Origin: Balnearium lithotrophicum
Lineage (GTDB): Bacteria; Aquificota; Aquificia; Desulfurobacteriales; Desulfurobacteriaceae
Assembly (NCBI RefSeq): GCF_900182585.1
Contig: NZ_FXTM01000004.1
Coordinates: forward strand, 1 to 64,000
Direction: 5' to 3'
Length of the DNA stretch: 64,000 nucleotides
In this document: one piece after another, positions 37,721 through 46,167 of the stretch
Layout: every line of letters begins with the position of its first letter
Numbering within the stretch: position 1 is the stretch's first letter
Translations under genes and position numbers: made by a program
Notes under the pieces: generated by a model
What the model was told of the DNA's origin: nothing
What the model saw: the letters and a program-made list of their open reading frames with translations, nothing else
Database searches by the model: none

Positions 37721-38191
37721 TCAATCTCCAAAGAGCTCCCTTATAATCCTTTCCCACTGTTCCTTACACTCCTCTCCCTCACAGTTGTCGAGGGGAATAA
37801 CAGAGGCCTTCTCTATAACTTCCTTTTTAACAAAAATCGGCTTGTTTGTTCTCACTGCTAAGTTAATTGCATCGCTTGGCCTTGAATCAATCTTTATCAC
37901 CTCTCCATCAGGCCTCTTTACCTCTATCAGGGCAAAGTAGATTCCCTTGTCAAAGTCGTTAATAACAACCCTTTCAACCTCTCCACCGAATACTGAGAGA
38001 ATTTCCCTTATCAGGTCGTAGGGGAATGGTCTTGGAGGAACAGCTCCTAAGAGTTCTGTTTCGAGGAGTTCTGCTTCCCAGTTGCCTACCCAAATCGGAA
38101 CGGCAAATCTCTCCTCCTCGTTTCCCAAGATTATTATAGGCATTCCCGTATAGCTATCCTGAGCTATTCCTATTACAGATACTTCAACCAT
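37721..38191 (-). CDS. Bifunctional nuclease (BFN/DUF151) domain protein
   Basis: A 156-residue protein with MPIIILGNEEERFAVPIWVGNWEAE, a long central strand-rich region and DSRPSDAINLAVRTNKPIFV, the signature of the DUF151 bifunctional nuclease family. Thermotoga TM0160 is the structural reference. Its role in bacteria is poorly defined. It is in a tight minus-strand run with miaB upstream and the MTH1187-type gene downstream. Confidence 0.88.
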   Translation of the reverse strand: MVEVSVIGIAQDSYTGMPIIILGNEEERFAVPIWVGNWEAELLETELLGAVPPRPFPYDLIREILSVFGGEVERVVINDFDKGIYFALIEVKRPDGEVIKIDSRPSDAINLAVRTNKPIFVKKEVIEKASVIPLDNCEGEECKEQWERIIRELFGD

Positions 38192-38208
38192 CTCAAAACC
38201 CCTTTAAT

Positions 38209-39534
38209 TTATTCAACCTCTACAAGTTCAGCTGCAGGCTCTCCCTTTAAGAAAAATGGAGAGCTCTCGGTTATTTTCACTTTAACAAATTTCCCTATCA
38301 GTTCCTTTCCTCCAACGACTGCAACTGGCTTGTTGTCCCTCGTCCTTCCGTAGAGCTCCGTTCCCTTAGGACTGAATCCCTCAATGAGAACCTCCTCAAC
38401 CTTTCCTACCCTCTTCCTGTTCCTCTCCTCAGCCTGTCTCTTTATTAAGTCCTGGAGTTCCTTCAGTCTCATATTTTTAACCTCTTTAGGAACGTTATCT
38501 TCAAACGTTGAGGCCTTTGTAAACGGCCTTGGGGAGTACTCAAAGACAAATCCCTGGTCGAAAACACACTCCTCAACCAAGGAAAGGGTCTCCTCAAAGT
38601 CCTTCTCCGTTTCCCCGGGAAATCCAACTATAAAGTCTCCGGAGAGGGCTACATTTGGGACAAGTTCCTTTAACATTTTTACCTTCTCGATGTACTCCTC
38701 CCTCGTGTACCCCCTGTTCATTCTTTCCAAGATTCTATTTGAACCGCTCTGTGGAGGGAGATGAACGTAGGGACAGACCTTATCTATGTCCCTTATTGCC
38801 CTTGCTATTTTCTCGTTAAATCCGGCAGGGTGGGATGTTGTGAATCTAACCCTCTCTATTCCCGGAACCTCCGACACCATGTAGAGGAGGTCTGCAAGGT
38901 CAACACCTTCATAGTTGTAAAAATCAACGTTCTGACCTAAAAGGTGAACCTCCTTTACTCCCCTCTCTGCTAATCTCCTTGCCTCCTCAACAACCAATTG
39001 GGGCTTTACACTTCTCTCCCTTCCCCTTGTAAAGGGAACGATACAGTACGTACAGAACCTGTTACATCCCCTCTGAACCGTTATGTAGGCAACGTATGGG
39101 TTTTCAAGGGAGCTCTCAATGAGCGGAATTCTCTCCTCTTCAGGAATCTTTGAGTTCAGTATTTCGATTGTTCTCCCTTCTTTTTTAACCCTTTCTAAAA
39201 GCTGCGGAAGTCTTACGAAGTTGAATGTTCCAAAGACGAGGTCAACGTGGTTAAACCTCAAGATTTGCTCCCTCTCCTTTTGGGGAACGCACCCTGAAAC
39301 TGCAACTATCGCCTCAGGTTTTTTCCTCTTAATCTGCTTTAGGTTTCCTATGAATGAATAGGCCTTGTTGTCAGGTTTAGCCCTTACAGAGCAGGTGTTG
39401 ACGATAATAACGTCAGCTTCCTCCGGAGAGGGAGCCTTCTCGTAGCCCATAGACTCCAAGAGACCACCCATCTTTTCAGAGTCGTTTACGTTCATCTGGC
39501 AGCCAAAGGTCTTTATGTAGTACTTCTTAGCCAT
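38209..39534 (-). CDS. miaB: tRNA-2-methylthio-N6-dimethylallyladenosine synthase MiaB
   Basis: A 441-residue radical SAM methylthiotransferase for tRNA A37. The N-terminal cluster domain starts YYIKTFGCQMNVNDSE with conserved cysteines (also NTCSVR and SGCVPQ). The radical SAM motif is CNRFCTYCIVPFTRGRE, and a TRAM domain is at the C-terminus. ATG 39534 is behind GGAGAG; the longer frame to 39561 has no ribosome site. The other family member, RimO, is also in this window. Confidence 0.95.
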   Translation of the reverse strand: MAKKYYIKTFGCQMNVNDSEKMGGLLESMGYEKAPSPEEADVIIVNTCSVRAKPDNKAYSFIGNLKQIKRKKPEAIVAVSGCVPQKEREQILRFNHVDLVFGTFNFVRLPQLLERVKKEGRTIEILNSKIPEEERIPLIESSLENPYVAYITVQRGCNRFCTYCIVPFTRGRERSVKPQLVVEEARRLAERGVKEVHLLGQNVDFYNYEGVDLADLLYMVSEVPGIERVRFTTSHPAGFNEKIARAIRDIDKVCPYVHLPPQSGSNRILERMNRGYTREEYIEKVKMLKELVPNVALSGDFIVGFPGETEKDFEETLSLVEECVFDQGFVFEYSPRPFTKASTFEDNVPKEVKNMRLKELQDLIKRQAEERNRKRVGKVEEVLIEGFSPKGTELYGRTRDNKPVAVVGGKELIGKFVKVKITESSPFFLKGEPAAELVEVE

Positions 39535-39570
39535 TTCTCTCCAAAATAGTGGTTTAAACAAAATATAGTT

Positions 39571-40305
39571 TTAATCGCAGGGGTTTGGTATTGTTACCCC
39601 CTTCGGATAGACGAGGATTTCTACCCTTCTGTTGAGGGCCCTTCCCTCAGGTGTATTGTTTGGAGCTATCGGGTGTTTTGGACCACATCCGAAAGTTACT
39701 ATTCTCGTTGGGTCAACTCCGTTTAAAACTAACTCATTCCTAACGGCTTCTGCCCTCTTTTCTGAAAGCTTAACGTTGTAGTTAAAGTCTCCTACGCTAT
39801 CTGTGTAGCCAACTATTACTATCACTGTATCTGGGTCCCGATTTAGCGTTTTTGCTACTTTCCTTAATACATCCTTTGCCTCAGGTTTAAGGTGATAGCT
39901 GTTGAAGTCAAAAAGAACGGTGTCCTTCATTACAACCTTTACTCTGTTTGGCTCCTTCACAACAGCAACAGGCTTTTCCTCGCTTATGGGAGGTTCCGTG
40001 GGTTTAACCTCGGGATTTGTATTGTCAACTGGTTTAATCCCTAAGTCGTTACCCAACTGGTTTGCCTGCTGGTCTAAGATGTACCCTATTGCCCCGCCTA
40101 TTAGAGCTCCAGCTGCTGCCCCTATCAGTATCCTTTTTCCTTTGTGGTGTTTTGGCCCCGTTGCAGCTCCTGCAATTGCTCCGATGGCAGCTCCAACGGC
40201 AGCTCCAGTTACAGTCTTGCTCGGCTGGCTTCCTCCTTGCTGGGTTGTTGCACAACCCCCAAAGAGCAGGCTTGAAACTGTTACTAATGTTAAAATTTTC
40301 CTCAT
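39571..40305 (-). CDS. OmpA-family lipoprotein with glycine-zipper segment
   Basis: A 244-residue lipoprotein. The signal peptide ends in FGGC (Cys about residue 18). A glycine-zipper region (about 30-78) contains repeated GAAxGAxxG. A linker is followed by an OmpA/Pal-type peptidoglycan-binding domain (about 125-240) with FDFNSYHLKPEAKDVL, GYTDSVGDFNYN and NRRVEILV. It should tether the outer membrane to peptidoglycan. Monocistronic, divergent from proA. Confidence 0.9.
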   Translation of the reverse strand: MRKILTLVTVSSLLFGGCATTQQGGSQPSKTVTGAAVGAAIGAIAGAATGPKHHKGKRILIGAAAGALIGGAIGYILDQQANQLGNDLGIKPVDNTNPEVKPTEPPISEEKPVAVVKEPNRVKVVMKDTVLFDFNSYHLKPEAKDVLRKVAKTLNRDPDTVIVIVGYTDSVGDFNYNVKLSEKRAEAVRNELVLNGVDPTRIVTFGCGPKHPIAPNNTPEGRALNRRVEILVYPKGVTIPNPCD

Positions 40306-40322
40306 AGCTTCCTCAGTAATCC

Positions 40323-40341
40323 GTTTAAACTTAATTTAAAC
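40323..40341. promoter_or_regulatory. Inverted repeat in the ompA-type / proA divergent gap
   Basis: GTTTAAA (40323-40329) and TTTAAAC (40335-40341) are perfect inverted arms around CTTAA. Placed between two divergent starts in a 55-base gap, it could be an operator or simply AT-rich promoter sequence. No regulator can be assigned. Confidence 0.35.
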
Positions 40342-40360
40342 CTCTCTTGGAGGAGTTCAA

Positions 40361-41611
40361 ATGTTTAATATTAGAGAGATTGCAAAAAGGGCAAAGAACG
40401 TTAGCTACGGTCTCGTTGATATCTCAACAGAGATTAAGAATAGAACCCTCCTAAAGGCCGCCGAACTTATTGAGAAAAAGAGGGATGTAATAGAGGCTGA
40501 AAATAGGAAGGATTTAGTTGCAGGTGAGGAGAAGGGGCTGTCAAAGGCTATGCTTGACAGGCTCCTTTTAAATGAAAAGAGAATAGCCGGAATGGTTCAA
40601 GTTTTAAAGGACGTTGCCTCCCTCAACGACCCCGTTGGCGAAGTTATAAAGATGTGGACCCGTCCAAACGGACTTAAAATTGGAAAGATGAGAGTTCCCC
40701 TTGGAGTGGTTGCAATTATCTACGAATCAAGGCCAAACGTTACAGTTGAAGCAGGTTCGCTCTGTATAAAGAGTTCCAATTCCGTTATCTTGAAGGGAGG
40801 CTCCGAGGCAATAAATTCAAACAGGGTTCTCGTTAACATCCTAAAGGAGGCTGCAGAATCAGAGGGTTTCCCCTCAGATGCCATTCAGTTTGTTGATACG
40901 ACCGATAGGAGCGCTGTAAGGGAGCTCCTACTCCTTGATGAGTACATCGACGTTGTAATTCCAAGGGGAGGAGAGGGACTTATAAGGTTCGTTGCGGAAA
41001 ATGCCAGAATGCCTGTCATAAAGCACTACAAGGGGGTCTGTCACGTCTTCGTCGATGAGTTTGCAGATTTGGAAAAGGCCTGGAACATCTGCTTTAATGC
41101 TAAAGTTCAGAGACCCGGTGTCTGTAATGCGATGGAGACTATGTTGGTTCACAGCAAAATTGCCGATGCCTTTTTGCCAAACATGATTGAGATGTTTAAA
41201 AAGGTTAAAGTGGAGCTCCGCGGATGTGAGAGGACAATTTCCTACGACCCTGACTACATTAAGCCCGCCACTGAAGAGGACTGGTACGCTGAGTACCTTG
41301 ACCTGATTCTCGCCGTAAGGATTGTTGACTCCTTGGATGAGGCTATAGACCACATCAACACGTACGGTTCACACCACAGTGATTCTATAGTAACTGAGAA
41401 CTACACAAATGCAATGAAGTTTCTCAACAAGGTTGACTCTGCTGCAGTCTACGTTAACGCATCAACGAGGTTTACCGATGGAAACGTTTTTGGTTTAGGT
41501 GCTGAAATGGGAATCTCAACAGATAAGGTTCACGTAAGGGGACCTATGGGGCTTGAGGACCTAACCATTCCTAAGTACATAATCTTTGGAAACGGGCAGA
41601 TTAGGGAGTAG
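40361..41611 (+). CDS. proA: Gamma-glutamyl phosphate reductase
   Basis: A 416-residue aldehyde dehydrogenase-fold enzyme of proline synthesis, reducing gamma-glutamyl phosphate to the semialdehyde. Seen: IYESRPNVTVEAGSLCIKSSNSVILKGGSEA, VIPRGGEGLIRFV, the catalytic cysteine in VQRPGVCNAMET, and NASTRFTDGNVFGLGAEMGISTDK. proB is not adjacent. Ribosome site GGAGGAG before ATG 40361. Confidence 0.96.
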   Translation: MFNIREIAKRAKNVSYGLVDISTEIKNRTLLKAAELIEKKRDVIEAENRKDLVAGEEKGLSKAMLDRLLLNEKRIAGMVQVLKDVASLNDPVGEVIKMWTRPNGLKIGKMRVPLGVVAIIYESRPNVTVEAGSLCIKSSNSVILKGGSEAINSNRVLVNILKEAAESEGFPSDAIQFVDTTDRSAVRELLLLDEYIDVVIPRGGEGLIRFVAENARMPVIKHYKGVCHVFVDEFADLEKAWNICFNAKVQRPGVCNAMETMLVHSKIADAFLPNMIEMFKKVKVELRGCERTISYDPDYIKPATEEDWYAEYLDLILAVRIVDSLDEAIDHINTYGSHHSDSIVTENYTNAMKFLNKVDSAAVYVNASTRFTDGNVFGLGAEMGISTDKVHVRGPMGLEDLTIPKYIIFGNGQIRE

Positions 41612-41613
41612 AG

Positions 41614-41733
41614 GTGATAAGGAGCTCTGAGGTAGGAACTCTCTTTTTCTGGTTTTTCTTCGTTGTAACAGTTCTCTGGACCCTTGTTGCAGTGATTTTC
41701 AAGGCTAAAAAGTTGATTTCTCAGAGGAAGTAA
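41614..41733 (+). CDS. Small single-pass membrane peptide downstream of proA
   Basis: A 39-residue ORF beginning at GTG 41614, three bases after the proA stop, with GAGG close upstream. It has an N-terminal charged stretch (MIRSSEVG), one transmembrane helix (about residues 10-29, rich in Phe/Trp/Val) and a basic tail KAKKLISQRK, so positive-inside topology puts the C-terminus in the cytosol. No family recognised. It ends one base before the convergent ABC gene. Confidence 0.5.
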   Translation: MIRSSEVGTLFFWFFFVVTVLWTLVAVIFKAKKLISQRK

Positions 41734-41734
41734 T

Positions 41735-42511
41735 TTAAAGGTGTTTATCTCCAACTAAGATAATTGGAGTGAATTTGGTCTTAATGATTTTGACCTCTAC
41801 CTCGTAGATTTCTGAAAGGAGCTCCTCGTTAAGGAGCTCCTCCTTGCTTCCCACGAAGAACTTTCCTCCATATCCAATTAGGATAACCTTGTCTATGTAA
41901 TCCCACACAGAATTGAGATCGTGTGTAACCATGCATATTCCAAACCTTTCCTCCTTGTGGAGCTTATTGAGGAGTTCTAAAATTTTCCTTGAACTTTTCA
42001 AATCAACGCCGGTTGTAGGCTCATCTAAAAAGATATAGTGGGGATTGCTAATAAGTGCCCTTGCTATCAGTGTCTTTCTCTGCTGTCCTCCCGATAACCT
42101 GTTGAAGGGTTCATCCTTCTTTTCCTCTAAATCCAAAAGGTTCAGCCAATTAAGGGCCCTTTGAACCTCCTCCTCCTTTATTACCTCAAATCTCCCCTTT
42201 CTTGGAAAGAGCCCGGAGAGGACAACCTCAAGAACCGTTCCAGGAAAAGAGTGGGAGTAGTTCTCCATCTGGGGAACGTAGCTGAGAAACCTCCTCTCGT
42301 CACACCTTCCTGTACAGTCAACTCCGTGAATGAGTATTTTTCCCTTCAAGGGTGGAATTATCCCTAAAACTGTTTTAATTAGCGTACTCTTTCCAACTCC
42401 GTTCGGTCCGACAACTACCCAGAACTCCTCCTCGTTGAACTTAACGTTCAATCCAGAGACGATTTCCCTTGAGTATCCTATGCTGAGATTTTGGAGCTCT
42501 ATCCCTTCCAC
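41735..42511 (-). CDS. Metal-type ABC transporter ATP-binding protein
   Basis: A 258-residue ATPase. Walker A is GPNGVGKST near residue 38, the signature is LSGGQQRK, and Walker B is HYIFLDEPTTG. Overall sequence resembles ZnuC/MntB-type ATPases of Zn/Mn import systems. No permease or binding protein is adjacent, so the partner genes must be elsewhere and the substrate is inferred. GTG start immediately after the upstream minus-strand gene ends. Confidence 0.85.
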   Translation of the reverse strand: MEGIELQNLSIGYSREIVSGLNVKFNEEEFWVVVGPNGVGKSTLIKTVLGIIPPLKGKILIHGVDCTGRCDERRFLSYVPQMENYSHSFPGTVLEVVLSGLFPRKGRFEVIKEEEVQRALNWLNLLDLEEKKDEPFNRLSGGQQRKTLIARALISNPHYIFLDEPTTGVDLKSSRKILELLNKLHKEERFGICMVTHDLNSVWDYIDKVILIGYGGKFFVGSKEELLNEELLSEIYEVEVKIIKTKFTPIILVGDKHL

Positions 42512-43423
42512 TTACTTCTCTTTTAAAACTTCTTCTATCGGTTTAAATCCAACGTGAATGTAACCCTTCTTCTCCCCTGGTGGAGCGTATATTATTGTCG
42601 GCGTAGCCCTTACTCCGTTTTTAAGGAGCTCCTTCTCAACGTTTTTCAACGTTTCCTTAATTTTGTTTTGTTCCTCTTTGGAAAGCTTTATCCCTCCCTT
42701 TTTAATTTTTTCCTCCAAGTTCTTAGCGTACTTCATAAAGTCGCCGTTTCCAAGACTGTAGAGTTCCTTAAATGCCTCTGCTGCTCCCCTTTCCCTTGCA
42801 ATTTGTGTGTAGTAAATGAGCCCCTTAATTGAGTTTTCTCCGTGAACTGCCAGTGGTATCATGTGAATTTCAACGTTGTTCTTCCTTGCAATCTCCTCCA
42901 ACTGGTTAAAGTGGGCTGAACAGAAGGGACAGAAAACATCCCAGACGATGTAGACCTTTCTGTTACTCTTTCCTATGACATGGGGGATGTTTGCCTTTGT
43001 TAACATTTCATCGACTTTCCTAACAAAGGAGACGTCAGTTTTTAGCTCCTTTACCGGATTTTTAGGATTTATAGGTTTTAGAAGAACTTTGTCCCCTTTA
43101 ATTTTGTATTTAAACATTTCAAGTGCTAAATAATTTCCTTTTTTGCTCAAGAATACGTACTTTTTAATTTCCCTATGGTTTCTCTTGTCGTCTATCGTTA
43201 CTTCATAAACCTTAAATCCCGGAACCTTAACCTCTGCAGGCTCTACCTTTTTTACCTCTACTCCCTGAACTTTGAGGGGAGATAGAATCGACCTGATAAT
43301 TTTTTCATCCTGAGTTACATTCTTTTTTTCCTTTTTAATCTCTGTTTTATTTACATTTTCATTAGCCTGAGAACAGCCACTAATAAACATGGAAACCAAT
43401 AACAGAGCCGTTAGGATTCTCAA
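42512..43423 (-). CDS. DsbC/DsbG-like thiol-disulfide lipoprotein
   Basis: A 303-residue exported lipoprotein with lipobox ISGC (Cys about residue 17), a Lys/Glu-rich linker, an N-terminal alpha/beta domain, and a C-terminal thioredoxin-fold domain with active-site CPFC (WDVFCPFCSAHFNQLEE) and the cis-proline loop RATPTIIY. DsbC-type proteins isomerise or reduce disulfides in the periplasm. A lipid anchor is unusual for DsbC. It precedes the ABC ATPase gene without a gap. Confidence 0.85.
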   Translation of the reverse strand: MRILTALLLVSMFISGCSQANENVNKTEIKKEKKNVTQDEKIIRSILSPLKVQGVEVKKVEPAEVKVPGFKVYEVTIDDKRNHREIKKYVFLSKKGNYLALEMFKYKIKGDKVLLKPINPKNPVKELKTDVSFVRKVDEMLTKANIPHVIGKSNRKVYIVWDVFCPFCSAHFNQLEEIARKNNVEIHMIPLAVHGENSIKGLIYYTQIARERGAAEAFKELYSLGNGDFMKYAKNLEEKIKKGGIKLSKEEQNKIKETLKNVEKELLKNGVRATPTIIYAPPGEKKGYIHVGFKPIEEVLKEK

Positions 43424-43439
43424 TTTCTCCCTCCCTATT

Positions 43440-43466
43440 AAAAAAGTTAAGGGGGCAGAGCCCCCT
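43440..43466 (-). terminator. Rho-independent terminator after ppdK
   Basis: Read on the minus strand, AGGGGGC and GCCCCCT (43466-43450) form a hairpin with a 3-base loop, followed by TAAC and a six-T run (43445-43440). It separates ppdK from the DsbC-like gene. Confidence 0.8.
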
Positions 43467-43467
43467 A

Positions 43468-46155
43468 CTACAGTTCTCCCTTCTGCTGTCTAATCTTAGC
43501 CTGAGCTGCTGCAAGTCTTGCTATTGGAACCCTGAATGGAGATGGACTGACGTACTTGACACCAACTTTCTGGAAGAAGTTAATCGACCTTGGGTCTCCC
43601 CCGTGTTCTCCACAGATTCCCGTCTTCATGTTTGGCCTTACGGAGTTACCCTTCTCTATTGCTATCTCAATGAGTCTTCCAACGCCGTTCTCATCGATGT
43701 GGAGGAACGGGTCTCCCTTCAGTATTCCCATATCAACGTACTTTCCAATGAACTTTCCGGCATCATCCCTTGAAAGGCCGAAGGTCATCTGTGTTAGGTC
43801 GTTGGTTCCAAATGAGAAGTACTGAGCGTAGCGGGCGAGCTGGTCGGCTATTAGAGCAGCCCTCGGAACTTCAATCATCGTTCCAACTTGGTATTCAACC
43901 TCGGTTCCCGTTTCAAGGAAGACCTCTGCTGCAACGTCATCTATCAGCTTTTTGAGCTCGTAGAGCTCCCTATCATCGGCAATGAGAGGAAGCATTATTT
44001 CGGGGAGAACGTCTATTCCGTTCTTCTTACAGTGGCACGCAGCCTCTAAAATTGCCCTTGCCTGCATCTTGTAGATTTCAGGATATGCAATTCCAAGCCT
44101 TGAACCTCTTAAACCTAACATCGGGTTGACTTCGTGGAGCTCCTCGGCCCTCTTCTTTATCTCCTCAACAGAAAGTCCCATCTCCTTTGCAGTTCTTTCA
44201 AATTCCTCCTCGGTTTTAGGAAGGAACTCGTGAAGAGGTGGGTCCAATAACCTTATGTTAACAGGAAGTCCATTCATAACCTCAAAAATTGCTATAAAGT
44301 CCTCCCTCTGCATTGGAAGCAGTTTTGAAAGGGCCTTTTCCCTCTCTTCCTCTGTCTTTGCAAGTATCATCTCCCTAACGACGGGAATTCTTTCCTCTTT
44401 AAAGAACATGTGTTCCGTTCTACACAGACCGATTCCTTCTGCTCCGAAGTCCCTTCCCTGCTTGGCATCCTCTGGGGTATCGGCGTTGACCCTTACCTGT
44501 AGGTCCCTTATCTCATCTGCCCACCTCATTAACTCTTCAAATTCACCGGAAATCTGTGCAGGAATTGTCCTTAATTCACCGTGGAATATTTCTCCTGTAC
44601 TTCCATCAATCGTTATTACGTCTCCTTTCTTAACTACAACGTCCCCTACTCTAAACTCCTCTTTTTCGTAATCTACGTGTATTGACTCAGCTCCAACGAT
44701 GCACGTTTTACCCATTCCCCTTGCAACAACGGCAGCGTGAGATGTCATTCCACCCCTTGCGGTCAGTATTCCCTCTGCTGCATGCATTCCGTGGATATCC
44801 TCAGGGGACGTTTCGTGTCTAACCAAGATTACCTTCTCTCCCTTCTCGGCAAGCTCAACTGCTTCATCTGCAGAGAAGACAACCTTTCCACTTACTGCTC
44901 CTGGAGCAGCAGGAAGTCCCTTAGCAATAAGTCTTCCTTCCTCTATTGCCCTCTTTCTATCCTTCTCATCCAACATAGGATGGAGAAGCTGGTTTATTAA
45001 GGATGGGTCTATCCTGAGAATGGCTTCCTCTTTCGTTATTAGTCCCTCTTTAACCATATCAACTGCAATCTTTACTGCAGCCCTTGCAGTTCTCTTTCCT
45101 GCCCTTGTCTGAAGCATCCAGAGACGGCCATTTTCTATTGTGAACTCTATGTCCTGCATGTCCCTGTAGTGCTTTTCAAGAATGTCCCTGATTTTTAGGA
45201 GCTGCTCGTAAACCTCGGGAAACTCCTCCTCAAGGGATGTCTGCTCATCACTTGTCTTCTGAGACTTTGTTAGTGGCTGTGGAGTTCTTATCCCTGCAAC
45301 AACGTCCTCTCCCTGAGCGTTCTTGAGGTACTCTCCGTAGAAGACGTTTTCACCCGTTGATGGGTTCCTTGTAAATGCAACTCCTGTTCCGGAGGTTTCT
45401 CCCATATTTCCAAATACCATTGCAACGATGTTTACAGCAGTTCCGTAGTCCTCTGGAATCTTGTTGATTTCCCTGTACTTAATAGCCCTTGGGTTGTTCC
45501 AGGAGTCAAAAACAGCCTTTATTGCCATCCTTAACTGTTCGTAAGGGTCCTGAGGGAAATCCCTTCCGGTTTCCCTCTTTACAAGCTCCTTGTACCTCTT
45601 TACAACATCCTTTAGGTCCTCTGCAGTGAGGTCAACGTCCTGCTTTGCTCCAACTTCCTTTTTCTTCTCCTCTAAAATCTCCTCAAACTTCTCGTGGGGA
45701 ATTCCCATTACAACGTTTCCAAACATCTGGATGAATCTCCTGTAGGAGTCCCAGGCAAACCTCTCATTTCCTGTTGACTTTGCCAGTCCCTCAACAGTTT
45801 CATCGTTGAGACCCAAGTTGAGTATTGTGTCCATCATTCCAGGCATGGAGACGGGAGCTCCAGACCTTACAGAAACAAGGAGGGGATTATCCTTGTCTCC
45901 AAACTTTTTCCCCATCTCCTGTTCAATTTTTCTTAAACCTTCCAAGACCTGTTCCCACATCCCTTCGGGGAACTTTTGACCCAACTCAAAGTACTCTTTA
46001 CAAACTTCCGTTGTTATTGTTATTCCAGGCGGAACTGGAAGACCTAAGTTAGTCATCTCTGCAAGGTTCGCCCCTTTACCACCCAAGAGCATCTTCATCT
46101 CTGCACTACCTTCGGCCTTACCTCCACCGAAGTAGTAAACCATCTTTTTAGACAT
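43468..46155 (-). CDS. ppdK: Pyruvate, phosphate dikinase
   Basis: An 895-residue enzyme that interconverts pyruvate, ATP and phosphate with phosphoenolpyruvate, AMP and diphosphate. The N-terminal ATP-grasp domain opens GGGKAEGSAEMKMLLGGKGANLAEM. The phosphohistidine domain has GGMTSHAAVVARG with H473. The C-terminal PEP domain shows GAEGIGLCRTEHMF, the GTMIEVPRA segment and FSFGTNDLTQMTFGLSRDD. In an autotroph it would supply PEP from pyruvate. Downstream of glyS with a 12-base gap. Confidence 0.96.
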   Translation of the reverse strand: MSKKMVYYFGGGKAEGSAEMKMLLGGKGANLAEMTNLGLPVPPGITITTEVCKEYFELGQKFPEGMWEQVLEGLRKIEQEMGKKFGDKDNPLLVSVRSGAPVSMPGMMDTILNLGLNDETVEGLAKSTGNERFAWDSYRRFIQMFGNVVMGIPHEKFEEILEEKKKEVGAKQDVDLTAEDLKDVVKRYKELVKRETGRDFPQDPYEQLRMAIKAVFDSWNNPRAIKYREINKIPEDYGTAVNIVAMVFGNMGETSGTGVAFTRNPSTGENVFYGEYLKNAQGEDVVAGIRTPQPLTKSQKTSDEQTSLEEEFPEVYEQLLKIRDILEKHYRDMQDIEFTIENGRLWMLQTRAGKRTARAAVKIAVDMVKEGLITKEEAILRIDPSLINQLLHPMLDEKDRKRAIEEGRLIAKGLPAAPGAVSGKVVFSADEAVELAEKGEKVILVRHETSPEDIHGMHAAEGILTARGGMTSHAAVVARGMGKTCIVGAESIHVDYEKEEFRVGDVVVKKGDVITIDGSTGEIFHGELRTIPAQISGEFEELMRWADEIRDLQVRVNADTPEDAKQGRDFGAEGIGLCRTEHMFFKEERIPVVREMILAKTEEEREKALSKLLPMQREDFIAIFEVMNGLPVNIRLLDPPLHEFLPKTEEEFERTAKEMGLSVEEIKKRAEELHEVNPMLGLRGSRLGIAYPEIYKMQARAILEAACHCKKNGIDVLPEIMLPLIADDRELYELKKLIDDVAAEVFLETGTEVEYQVGTMIEVPRAALIADQLARYAQYFSFGTNDLTQMTFGLSRDDAGKFIGKYVDMGILKGDPFLHIDENGVGRLIEIAIEKGNSVRPNMKTGICGEHGGDPRSINFFQKVGVKYVSPSPFRVPIARLAAAQAKIRQQKGEL

Positions 46156-46167
46156 ATCCGGGCCTCC

